Shown here: positions 6,885 through 14,329 of the stretch, piece after piece
Layout: every line of letters begins with the position of its first letter
Numbering within the stretch: position 1 is the stretch's first letter
From: SKLM01 sp041687115
GTDB lineage: Bacteria; Chloroflexota; Anaerolineae; B4-G1
Direction of reading: 5' to 3'
NCBI GenBank assembly: GCA_041687115.1
Contig: JAWLCP010000060.1
Span: forward strand, 1-15,518
DNA: 15,518 nt
Position numbers and translations under genes: made by a program
Notes under the pieces: generated by a model
Told to the model about the DNA's origin: nothing
What the model saw: the letters and a program-made list of their open reading frames with translations, nothing else
Database searches by the model: none

Positions 6885-9800
6885 ATGAAGTGTCCGAAGT
6901 GCCAGACGGAGAATCCTGAGGTTGCCGAGTTCTGCCTGAAGTGCGGCGCCAGGCTTGTCGTCGTCTGCGCTGAGTGCGGGACCGCACTGCCGGGTCACGC
7001 GGCATTCTGCTTCGCTTGCGGGGCTCCGGTGGGTGCGCCCCCGGCGGAGCCGGAGGAGCCTGCCGCACCCGACGCCGTGGCAGAGCGCCTCCGTCGTCTG
7101 GTGCCCAGGGAGTTCGCCGAGCGGCTGCTCGCGACACGCGGCAAGGTGCAGGCAGAGCGGCGCATGGTCACCATCTTGTTCTCAGACGTCAAGGGCTCGA
7201 CGGCCATGGGCGAGGGGTTGGACCCCGAGGATGTGATGGAGATCATGGACGGGGCCTTCGACGTCTTGATCGAGCCGATCGTGCGCTACGAGGGGACCGT
7301 GACCCGGCTGATGGGGGACGCGGTGTTGGCCTTCTTCGGTGCCCCCATCGCCCACGAGGACGACCCGGAGCGGGCCTGCCGGGCGGCGCTGGAGATCGTG
7401 GAGGGGGCGCAGGCGTACGCGGAGAGGCTGGACCGGGAGCGAGGGATCGCGGGCTTCAATGTGCGGGCGGGCATCAACACCGGGCTGGTGGTGGTGGGGG
7501 AGGTGGGATCGGACCTGCGTGTCGAGTACACGGCGATGGGGGACGCCATCAACCTGGCGGCCCGGCTCGAGAGCGCGGCGGGGCCGGGGACAGTCCTCGT
7601 TACCGAGCATACGCATCGGTTGATCGCTCCGCTCTTCGAGACCAAGGCGATGGGACCAGTCAAGGTGAAGGGAAGGGCAGAGCCCATCTCCGCCTACCGC
7701 GTATTGGCCGTCAGGGCAGGCGCCGGCTGGGGCCAGAGAAGCGCGGGGCTGGACCCGCCGCTAGTGGGTCGGGAGAAGGAGTTCGGTGCCCTTCAGAGCG
7801 TCGTTGAGCGGCTGCGGGCGGGGGTGGGTGGCATCGTCACCGTCGTAGGCGAGGCGGGTATCGGGAAGTCGCGGTTGGTGGCGGAGGTGCGGAGGCAGGC
7901 CCTGTCTGAGGGTTCGAAGCCTTTGGAAGGTACGGCAGCTGACGGGCGAACCGGCCTTGCCGGTCGCTCCGGGGGTCAAGCGCACCTGAACTGGGTGGAG
8001 GGCCGCTGCCTCTCGTACGGTACATCCATTACCTATCTCCTGTGGCTCCACGTGCTCCGCGGGCTGCTGGGCCTGGGAGGGGACGACCCGCCAAGAGCGG
8101 CCCGCGACGCGCTGCGCAACGCCGTGGAAACGTGGTGTCCTGATTCCTTCGACGACGTCCATCCCTACCTGGCACGGCTCATGTCCCTTCCACCGGAATC
8201 GGAGGCCGAGGCCGTGATCTCCCACCTTGAGGGAGAGCATCTGAAGCGCGGCACGTTCGCCGCGGTGGTGGACTTGATCGAATGTGCCGCCGACGCGCGT
8301 CCGCTTGTGTTGGTATGCGAGGATCTCCACTGGGCAGACCCCACCTCCGTCGAGCTGTTGGAGAGGGTTCTTGGCCTGACTGATCGTTGTTCGCTGCTGG
8401 TGATGTGTGTGTTCCGTCCCCGGATCGGTCACGGGTCGTGGCGGCTCAGGGAGACCGCCGCTCGGCTCTACCGCCACCGTCACTCTGATCTCTGGCTTGA
8501 GCCGCTGTCCCCCGCTGCGAGTGAGAGACTGGTAGACGCTCTGCTCCAGTTGGCGGCACCTGGTGCGGAGCTTGTCGAAGGGCTGCCACAGAAGCTGCGG
8601 TGGCGCATCCTCGGCCGCGCTGAGGGGAACCCGTTGTACGTCGAGGAGGTGGTGCGCTCGTTGACCGACAGTGGCGCCATCGCTCCGGACGAGGCAAGCG
8701 GCCGGTGGCGGGTAACCCGGGATGTGACAGACATCCCTATTCCGGAGACCGTTCAAGGGGTCTTGACCGCCCGCATCGACGGCCTGGAGGAGGAGACCCG
8801 GCGAGTGCTGCAGATCGCCTCGGTGATCGGGCGCATCTTCTGGTACCGTGTGCTGGCCGAGATCTCACCGACCGAGACGGTCGCCTGGACAGAGCGAGAG
8901 CTCCAGGGGCGCCTGCTGACGCTACAGCGGGAGGAGCTGATCCGCGAAAGGGCGCGGCTGCCGGAGTTGGAGTACATCTTCAAGCACGAGCTGACGCGGG
9001 AGGCGGCGTACCGCGGGTTGCTGCGGAAGGACCGGCGGCTGTTTCATCGTCAGGTTGCGGAGGTGCTGGAGCGTCTGTTCCCTGAGAGAATTGAGGAGCA
9101 GGTAGGGCTGCTGGCTCACCACTGGGAACGGGCCGGGGTGGCGGAGAAGGCTATTGCGTACTTGCTGCGGGCGGGCGATCAAGCCCGCATGGTGTACGCC
9201 CACGAGGAGGCCATCGATTACTACCATCGGGCCCTGGTCTTTCTGAGGGAGCAAGGAGAGGATCAACGGGCAGCGCGGACGCTGATGAAGTTGGGCCTTG
9301 TCCATGCGGCGGCGCTTCACGCACAGAAGGCGAGCGCAGCGTATGAGGAGGGCTTTGGCCTCTGGGAGCGCGGCCGTCCCCCCGAGGAGCGCTGTAAGCC
9401 AGGCTTCCGGGGTGGCGTCCTGCGGTTCGCTGTAGAGGAACCTTTGACGCTCGATCCCGGGAGAGCTGCCGATGACGTTTCCGCGTTCATCACCGGCCAA
9501 CTCTTCGAGGGCTTGGTTGAGGTGGATGAGGACTACAACGTGCTGCCGGCAGTGGCAGGCCGCTGGCAGATCGACCGCGATGGCACACGGTATCTGTTCA
9601 CGCTGCGGGAAGACGTGTGTTGGAATGATGGGACGCGGCTGACGGCATCCGACTTCGAGCGGGCTTGGAAGCGGAACCTGGATCCGGCCACGGGCTCTCC
9701 GGTTGCGGATCTTCTTTATTGCATCGAGAACGGCCGGGCTCTGGGGGAGGGGGCGATCAATGATTCTGAGGAAGTCGGGGTGAAGGCGCTGGACGAGCGG

Positions 9801-10940
9801 ACCCTGGAAGTTCGTACTGAGGGGCCTACAGCGTACTTCCTTCACCTCTTGGCGCACCCCGTCGCCTACCCACTGCCTCAGACTGTGTTGGAGAAGCCAG
9901 CCCGGCGCCAGATTGATCCTGACAGTCTGGTGAGCAACGGGCCTTACCAGCTGCTGGCGTGGGAGCGCGGGAAGAAGATCATCCTCGGCAGAAACCCCTC
10001 GTACGGGGGCCGGTTTCCTGGCAACGCCACCCGGATTGAATGTCCGATCTTCACCGATTTCGGACCGGTTCTGGAGGCTTACGGGGCCGGTGCCGTGGAC
10101 GCCATCAGCTTGATCAACTCAGACGCGGCCACGATTGCCCGTGCGCAAGCGACCTATGGAGACGAGCTCGTGCTCACGCCCCAACTATCCACCCTCTACC
10201 TGGTCTTCCGCGTCGATCGGTCGCCTTTCGATGATGTCCAGGTCCGGAAGGCTTTCGCTCACGCGGTGGATCGCCAGGCTCTGGCCGAGGGTGCCTGGCA
10301 CGGCCAGTACATCCCGGCCACGGGAGGCTTCGTCCCGCCCGGGATGCCCGGGCACTCCGGCGGGATCGGGCTGCTCCACAATCCCTCTCGTGCTCGTGAC
10401 CTCCTGAGTCAGGCGGGCTATCCCGGGGGCTGTGGCTTTCCCGAGATTACCTTGGCCTACTCCGCCGGCTCGGGCCGGGAGCCGGTCGCTTCGTCTCTGC
10501 GGAGCGCGTGGCGTCGACACCTGGATCTGAGGGTGCGCGGGCAGAACCTGGAGTGGAAGGCCTTCATGGATCTCGGCAGCAGGGACCCAGCCGATATCGC
10601 TCTGTGGGGATGGCTTGCAGATTATCCGGATCCTGACAATTTGCTTCGCGTGACCTTCCACAGCACCGAAGGGTTCAATGCGCCCCGCTGGCACAATCCT
10701 CGCTTCGATGCTCTGGTGGAGCAAGCTGCGCAGGTCGGCGACGGGGGAAGGCGCCTGGAGCTCTATCGGGAGGCAGATCGGATCTTGGTCGCTGAGGAGG
10801 CAGTGGTGATGCCCCTCGGATACGGGCGGGGACGCATTCTGGTGAAGCCGTGGGTGGCCCTGCCGTCGGTTCCGCCGGCGCTGCTTCGTCTCAAAGAAGT
10901 TTCGTGCCGCGTAGCAGGGCACCAACAGCGGGAGGAGTAG
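6885..10940 (+). CDS. Fusion: zinc ribbons, class III nucleotide cyclase, ATPase, helical repeats and peptide-binding domain
   Basis: 1351 residues without signal peptide or membrane segment. Domains in order: two zinc ribbons with CxxC pairs (3-50); class III cyclase (about 90-270) with metal residues Asp101 (FSDVKGST) and Asp145 (LMGDAVLAFFG), transition-state Asn223 and Arg227 (GDAINLAARLES), Thr216 at the base-selecting position and Arg141 where adenylate cyclases usually have Lys; P-loop ATPase with Walker A GEAGIGKS (322-329) and Walker B LVLVCEDLHWAD (Asp480); TPR-like helices (about 735-835); and a complete family 5 solute-binding domain (about 842-1345) like OppA/DppA, which opens GGVLRFAVEEPLTLDP. 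Cyclase-AAA-TPR proteins are common; an oligopeptide-binding domain on the end is unusual. Because it is cytosolic, the last domain probably senses a ligand and does not feed a transporter. Start: ATG after GGGGGG. Cyclase activity is likely; adenylate versus guanylate is not settled. Confidence 0.9.
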   Translation: MKCPKCQTENPEVAEFCLKCGARLVVVCAECGTALPGHAAFCFACGAPVGAPPAEPEEPAAPDAVAERLRRLVPREFAERLLATRGKVQAERRMVTILFSDVKGSTAMGEGLDPEDVMEIMDGAFDVLIEPIVRYEGTVTRLMGDAVLAFFGAPIAHEDDPERACRAALEIVEGAQAYAERLDRERGIAGFNVRAGINTGLVVVGEVGSDLRVEYTAMGDAINLAARLESAAGPGTVLVTEHTHRLIAPLFETKAMGPVKVKGRAEPISAYRVLAVRAGAGWGQRSAGLDPPLVGREKEFGALQSVVERLRAGVGGIVTVVGEAGIGKSRLVAEVRRQALSEGSKPLEGTAADGRTGLAGRSGGQAHLNWVEGRCLSYGTSITYLLWLHVLRGLLGLGGDDPPRAARDALRNAVETWCPDSFDDVHPYLARLMSLPPESEAEAVISHLEGEHLKRGTFAAVVDLIECAADARPLVLVCEDLHWADPTSVELLERVLGLTDRCSLLVMCVFRPRIGHGSWRLRETAARLYRHRHSDLWLEPLSPAASERLVDALLQLAAPGAELVEGLPQKLRWRILGRAEGNPLYVEEVVRSLTDSGAIAPDEASGRWRVTRDVTDIPIPETVQGVLTARIDGLEEETRRVLQIASVIGRIFWYRVLAEISPTETVAWTERELQGRLLTLQREELIRERARLPELEYIFKHELTREAAYRGLLRKDRRLFHRQVAEVLERLFPERIEEQVGLLAHHWERAGVAEKAIAYLLRAGDQARMVYAHEEAIDYYHRALVFLREQGEDQRAARTLMKLGLVHAAALHAQKASAAYEEGFGLWERGRPPEERCKPGFRGGVLRFAVEEPLTLDPGRAADDVSAFITGQLFEGLVEVDEDYNVLPAVAGRWQIDRDGTRYLFTLREDVCWNDGTRLTASDFERAWKRNLDPATGSPVADLLYCIENGRALGEGAINDSEEVGVKALDERTLEVRTEGPTAYFLHLLAHPVAYPLPQTVLEKPARRQIDPDSLVSNGPYQLLAWERGKKIILGRNPSYGGRFPGNATRIECPIFTDFGPVLEAYGAGAVDAISLINSDAATIARAQATYGDELVLTPQLSTLYLVFRVDRSPFDDVQVRKAFAHAVDRQALAEGAWHGQYIPATGGFVPPGMPGHSGGIGLLHNPSRARDLLSQAGYPGGCGFPEITLAYSAGSGREPVASSLRSAWRRHLDLRVRGQNLEWKAFMDLGSRDPADIALWGWLADYPDPDNLLRVTFHSTEGFNAPRWHNPRFDALVEQAAQVGDGGRRLELYREADRILVAEEAVVMPLGYGRGRILVKPWVALPSVPPALLRLKEVSCRVAGHQQREE
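7908..7985 (+). repeat. Probable insertion within the cyclase gene, with a short hairpin
   Basis: Codons about 342-367 are rich in Gly, Ala, Ser and Thr, and separate two stretches that normally lie close together in this ATPase family: the helix after Walker A and the WVEGRCLSYG strand. The DNA contains ACCGGC-CTT-GCCGGT (7950-7964), a 6-bp hairpin, and a GGTTCGAAGCC motif. It looks like an in-frame insertion of a small repeat element. The judgement rests on remembered family spacing only. Confidence 0.3.
8568..8582. repeat. Possible dispersed-repeat fragment (ELVEG coding)
   Basis: GAGCTTGTCGAAGGG matches the core of a short repeat that I recall as widespread in some environmental bacterial genomes, read as PELVEG on one strand and PFDKLRTG on the other. 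Here it encodes Glu-Leu-Val-Glu-Gly inside an apparent extra loop (about residues 558-566) of the ATPase domain. A related sequence lies at 11071-11090. A chance match cannot be excluded. Confidence 0.3.
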
Positions 10941-11070
10941 CTCTATGCAACGTGGCTTGGACTGCGGGATGATAGGGAGAAGGTGGCTAACATTCGCGGG
11001 CTGACCAGCGAATGGCGTAGGATCTGATAGCGTCCTGCGTACCGGTTCGCGGGAACCAGTTCGCGCAAGG

Positions 11071-11090
11071 TTTGAGAGGCTCAGGACCGG
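11071..11090. repeat. Possible dispersed-repeat fragment upstream of the RAM-like gene
   Basis: TTTGAGAGGCTCAGGACCGG resembles the PFERLRTG variant of the short repeat noted at 8568-8582. Its end merges with the ribosome binding site (GGAGG at 11089-11093) of the next gene. An adjacent GGTTCGCGGGAACC (11043-11056) is a 5-bp hairpin. The identification as a repeat is from memory and weak. Confidence 0.28.
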
Positions 11091-11100
11091 AGGTGAGCAG

Positions 11101-11514
11101 ATGGAGAGGACCATGATTCGAGACGGACGTGTGCGGGCGTGGCTGCTTGCCAGGGCCGATGACCCAGAGGCAGCCGCAACGCAGCTCTACGAGGCACTGC
11201 AATACGAAGGGGGCGATGACTATGTGATGGTGCGGGTCGATGTCGTTGACTATCCTCATAACATTGTGATCCCTTTGGATGCGACCAGTGAGGAAGCCTT
11301 TCGCGAGGCGCTAGATCGTATAGAGAGCCTGAGGATCCTGCAGGAGATCAGCATTCTAAGGGTCGTGATGCACTTCCCGTACCCACCCCATATCGCGAAT
11401 GGGTATATCAGCCACGCTGAGTTGGCCGCGCAGCACGAGCAAGGCGTGGACATCGGGGAGTACATCAAAGCCGGCCGACAGGGGGCCAGCCCGGGTCACA
11501 ACGCGTGGGGTTGA
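11101..11514 (+). CDS. Small RAM-like (Lrp/AsnC effector-domain-like) protein, function unknown
   Basis: 137 residues, with GGAGGTGAG just before the ATG. The order of predicted strands and helices resembles the RAM effector domain of Lrp/AsnC regulators: RAWLLARAD, a helix with AAATQLYEAL, YVMVRVDVVDYPHNIVIPLD, a helix with EEAFREALDRIESL, then ISILRVVMHF. There is no DNA-binding helix-turn-helix, so if the fold is right this is a stand-alone ligand or dimerisation module. The C-terminus (PYPPHIANGYISHAEL onward) is polar and outside the fold. Its stop is only ten bases before the GTG of the phosphatase gene, so the two are almost certainly co-transcribed and may act together. I do not recognise a named family. 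Confidence 0.75.
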   Translation: MERTMIRDGRVRAWLLARADDPEAAATQLYEALQYEGGDDYVMVRVDVVDYPHNIVIPLDATSEEAFREALDRIESLRILQEISILRVVMHFPYPPHIANGYISHAELAAQHEQGVDIGEYIKAGRQGASPGHNAWG

Positions 11515-11524
11515 GGGAGATTTC

Positions 11525-12778
11525 GTGACACCTGCAGATCTCGAAGTGCTGTGCAGCATACCCTTCCTGGAGGGCGCGCGCCGGGATGTGCTTGAGCGGC
11601 TGGCGCAGGTCGCGACGGAGGGGCGCTACTCACCGGGTGAGGTCATTCTTGAGGAGGGGACCACGGAGCGGGAGCTATATCTGATCCTCGACGGGCTCGT
11701 CGAGGTGGTCAAGCGTAGCGAGGGCGACGAGATGGAGATCGCCAGGCGTGGCGCCGGGGACTTCTTCGGCGAGATGGGATTCCTCGAGGGTCGTCCTCGC
11801 TTCGCCACCGTTCGCGCGCTGCAGCCCACACGGGTATTGGCGTTTTCCCAGGGTGACATGGAACCCGTGTTGGCCCGGCAGCCTGACCTGCTGCGCAACG
11901 CCGTGCGAGCCCTCAGCCGCCGCCTGCGCGAAGCGGACCGGCGCCTGATCGCGGACCTCCACCGAAAAAACGAGGCATTGGCCCGTGCCTACCGGGAGCT
12001 CCAGGAGGCCCAGGCGGGCCTTCTGGAGAAGGAGAGGCTGGAGCACGAGCTGGAGCTGGCCCGGGAGTTGCAGCAGAGTATCCTTCCCCACGCGTTCCCG
12101 GAGCTGTCGCGGGCCAGTTGTGCGGCCCGCAGCCGACCAGCTCGACAGGTGGGCGGCGACTTCTACGACGTGATCCGTCTTAGGGGTGGTCGGGTCGGCA
12201 TGGTGATGGCGGACGTGTCCGACAAGGGAATGCCTGCGGCTCTCTACATGGCTCTGGCCCGCAGCCTGATTCGGGCGGAAGCCACGCACCACGCCTCGCC
12301 GCGGCAGGTGCTCCTGAGCACGCACCGGCTTCTCCTGGAGATAACCGAGGCGACCATGTTCGTCACCGTGTTCTACGGTGTGCTCGATGCGGAGCAACGT
12401 TCCCTCTCTTACGCCCGGGCCGGCCACAACTACCCGTTACTCATCAGGCCGAGCAGTGGCGAATGCAGGGAGCTCGCGGCGGATGGGATCGTGCTGGGAA
12501 TAGTGAGGGATATCAGCTTGGAGGAGGCCAAGGTAGACCTGGAGCCTGGCGACCTCCTGGTCCTCTATACCGACGGCATCACCGATGCGAACTCAGAGAG
12601 CGGCGAGTTCTTCGGCACGGACCGGCTTCGCGAGACGGTCCGCGCCGGCGGCGCGCTGAGTGCCCAACGCGTATGCGACCTCGTGTTCGACGACGTCGAT
12701 CGCTTCCAGGCGGGGGCGATGCAGTACGACGATATGGCGGTGCTGGTGGTGACCATCGGGGCTGGTCCCAGCGACTGA
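11525..12778 (+). CDS. Cyclic-nucleotide-binding SpoIIE/RsbU-type PP2C protein phosphatase
   Basis: 417 residues. Residues about 5-125 form a cNMP-binding domain whose phosphate cassette reads FGEMGFLEGRPRFATV; the Glu83 and Arg92 that hold cyclic nucleotide in Crp-type domains are both present. Residues about 130-185 are a charged helical linker, likely a coiled coil (AYRELQEAQAGLLEKERLEH). Residues about 190-414 are a SpoIIE-type PP2C phosphatase with metal-binding Asp212 (GGDFYDV), Asp230 (ADVSDKGMPAAL), Asp350 (LYTDGITDA) and Asp402/403 (YDDMAVLVV). Such enzymes remove phosphate from STAS anti-anti-sigma proteins; a STAS protein lies at 5676-6011 and a nucleotide cyclase immediately upstream. 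The GTG start follows GAGGGAGA at five bases. The frame is open further upstream, but only over the previous gene. Confidence 0.93.
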   Translation: MTPADLEVLCSIPFLEGARRDVLERLAQVATEGRYSPGEVILEEGTTERELYLILDGLVEVVKRSEGDEMEIARRGAGDFFGEMGFLEGRPRFATVRALQPTRVLAFSQGDMEPVLARQPDLLRNAVRALSRRLREADRRLIADLHRKNEALARAYRELQEAQAGLLEKERLEHELELARELQQSILPHAFPELSRASCAARSRPARQVGGDFYDVIRLRGGRVGMVMADVSDKGMPAALYMALARSLIRAEATHHASPRQVLLSTHRLLLEITEATMFVTVFYGVLDAEQRSLSYARAGHNYPLLIRPSSGECRELAADGIVLGIVRDISLEEAKVDLEPGDLLVLYTDGITDANSESGEFFGTDRLRETVRAGGALSAQRVCDLVFDDVDRFQAGAMQYDDMAVLVVTIGAGPSD

Positions 12779-12891
12779 GACGATCACTGGTGACTCTGTC
12801 ACGCCTCGGCCCGCGCTGACCGGTGGGATATCGGACCCCTCGGGACGCTGTCTGGCGCACCGGCCGGTCGGGCAGCGTCAGTATCAGCGCC

Positions 12892-12921
12892 TTGACGCGT
12901 CGGACGGGCATGCAGTATACC
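12892..12921 (+). promoter_or_regulatory. Promoter-like sequence upstream of the decay zone
   Basis: TTGACG (12892-12897) and TATACC (12916-12921) are 18 bases apart, a fair sigma70 match. The only plus-strand frame downstream is the cyclase pseudogene 440 bases away, so this may be a relic. Confidence 0.4.
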
Positions 12922-13233
12922 AGACATCAGCAATCATCCTGACTCCGCATCGAGCCGTACGCAGCAGACCGTAGTCGCGCTCCTGAGCAACACGCCATCG
13001 CTACTGGTCGGGGGACACTCCAGCGACCAGAAGGTTCGTCGAGCTCCAAGCCACCGACCAGTCGACTAGTCGTATCATGGCCTGCTCGATCAACACCCAC
13101 CCGCGCTTCGCGATCATCGAGTGGTCGAGCCATCAACTGTCTGCTAGCACAACCCATTTCGCAGTCCCCGTGCGTGCGGGCGGGAACAAACCAGCGATTT
13201 CGTAGGCGTCTGCTACCAGGGGCGACCGTTCTT

Positions 13234-13346
13234 GGCTGAGGTGCCGTCTTGAGTTCGTTGGACCGTTCGGGTTCCCGGGGCAGCGTGCGCGTGCGGCGTC
13301 TTCTGGAGGATCGCGACGACGACTCAGGGGCTGAGGTACCGTCCTG
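13234..13346 (+). repeat. Short imperfect direct repeat upstream of the cyclase pseudogene
   Basis: GGCTGAGGTGCCGTCTTG (13234-13251) and GGCTGAGGTACCGTCCTG (13329-13346) agree at 16 of 18 positions and start 95 bases apart. The second copy runs into the ribosome binding site of the cyclase pseudogene. It may be a small local duplication or a paired regulatory site. Confidence 0.45.
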
Positions 13347-13361
13347 CCGGAGGGGTGAGCG

Positions 13362-13861
13362 ATGGAGTGTTCAGAGTGCGGTTGTGATTGCTCGTCCGAC
13401 TTCGCCTTCTGTCCCAAGTGTGGCACGCCGCCGGCGGCCCGCCCGAAAGCCGACGGCGCTCTGGAGCGCCTGAAGCGGCTGGCGCCCACCGGGTACGCCG
13501 ACCGGGTGGTGGTGCGAAAGGTGAGGCCGCGGGCGAGCGGCGTATTGTCACCATCCTTCTCTGCGAGCTAACGGGCTCCACAGCGATGGCGGAGGTGCTG
13601 GACCCCGAGGACGAGATTGAGATCATGGATGAGCGTTCGACGTGCTGATCGAGCCGGTCCTGCGCTACGAGGGGATGGTGGCGCGGCTGATGGGAGATGC
13701 CATCAACGTGGCAGCGCGGATGGAGAGGGCGGCGCAGACGCGGACGATCTTGATCACCGAGGATACCTACAAGCTGATCGCGCCACTGTTCGAGGCGGAG
13801 CCCCTGGGACCGATCGAGGTGAAGGAAAAGGAAGAGCCGGTCCCCACCTACCGCCCACCGC
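13362..13861 (+). pseudogene. Broken second copy of the zinc ribbon-class III cyclase gene
   Basis: The start is still good (GGAGGGGTGAG before the ATG) and encodes a zinc ribbon (CSECGCDC, then FCPKCGTPP) and the linker ending TGYADRVVVRK. The frame then shifts near 13516-13520, where AAAGG appears to have lost one G, and continues as ERRIVTILLCELTGSTAMAEVLDPEDEIEIMDE. A second one-base loss near 13628-13632 shifts it again, to VLIEPVLRYEGMVARLMGDA. At 13690-13702 the sequence jumps from the first MGDA motif of a cyclase straight to the second, giving INVAARMERAA, so about 75 codons of catalytic core are gone. The tail ITEDTYKLIAPLF to VPTYRPP remains. It is close to, but clearly diverged from, the intact gene at 6885, and cannot make an active cyclase. 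Confidence 0.88.
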
Positions 13862-14110
13862 GACGATTTCCTGTGGCACCTAGAACAACACCCGCGGATG
13901 GCCAGCAGCATCATCGAGGTCCTGAACGCGCCTCCGGTACGTCACCGTCCGCGCGGAGAGCCTGGCGTCTCTCGATGTCTTCGCCCGAGTCGCCGACAAG
14001 CTCCAGGAACAGGTCGTCGACCGGGTAGCGGTGATTATCCGTCAGGGTGAGATCGGGAACACCTTCCACGTGATCGAGTCGGGGCGGGCGCGGGTGTCAG
14101 CCGAACAGCA
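13862..14110 (+). pseudogene. Scrambled fragments of cyclic-nucleotide-binding domain(s)
   Basis: Three pieces typical of Crp-type cNMP-binding domains follow directly on the cyclase pseudogene. DDFLWHLEQHPRMASSIIEVL (first 20 residues or so) is like the C-terminal helix of the domain, in the frame of 13862. After a frame change at about 13935 come SLASLDVFARVADKLQEQV, like the helix that follows the domain in Crp/Fnr proteins, and IIRQGEIGNTFHVIESGRARV, like the N-terminal beta-roll strands. The order C-terminal before N-terminal, the frameshift and the absence of the phosphate cassette show a decayed gene, either of tandem domains or rearranged. Confidence 0.6.
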
Positions 14111-14236
14111 GCGCCAGGCCGACGCCCGGGAAGGCGATCGTCGGCAGCATGGCCACACGCTTCCCCAGTTGCTCCGCCAGCGTCGCGCCTCGCTCGTGGG
14201 CCCTGAGCTGGAGGAAGGCGGCTGCCTCGCCCTTCC

Positions 14237-14266
14237 TCGGACCCTGGTCAGCTGACCAGGGTCCGA
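14237..14266. repeat. Perfect 30-bp palindrome
   Basis: The arms TCGGACCCTGGTCAG (14237-14251) and its exact reverse complement (14252-14266) meet with no spacer. There is no T-tract beyond either end, so it is not a simple intrinsic terminator. It lies 64 bases before a -10-like TATACT and 135 bases before the secreted-protein gene. Possible roles are an operator for a dimeric regulator, a dimer resolution or recombination site, or a mobile-element end left in the decay zone. Confidence 0.9.
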
Positions 14267-14329
14267 ATCCCCCACATGGAGGATCGAGATCTCCTTCCCT
14301 TGCCCGATGTGTTCCGAGGGGCCATACCG

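Larger units (their letters stand above)
12779..13361. other. Gene-free stretch before the cyclase pseudogene
   Basis: No supported gene on either strand. After the phosphatase stop there is a small GTGAC-TCT-GTCAC hairpin (12790-12802). An imperfect larger one follows, GACGCTG with CAGCGTC (12844-12850, 12873-12879), enclosing the palindrome ACCGGCCGGT; neither has a T-tract. A promoter-like pair lies at 12892-12921 and a palindrome CGACTAGTCG at 13063-13072. The remainder looks like spacer or eroded DNA. Confidence 0.5.

Noticed and set aside
7761..11114. Long minus-strand frames of 331, 311 and 309 codons
   Set aside because: They lie opposite the cyclase fusion, follow its codon periodicity, show no recognisable domains and have no ribosome binding sites; they are antisense shadows in GC-rich DNA.
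12927..13157. Minus-strand 76-codon frame in the gene-free stretch
   Set aside because: No family resemblance, no ribosome binding site and no hydrophobic or domain features.
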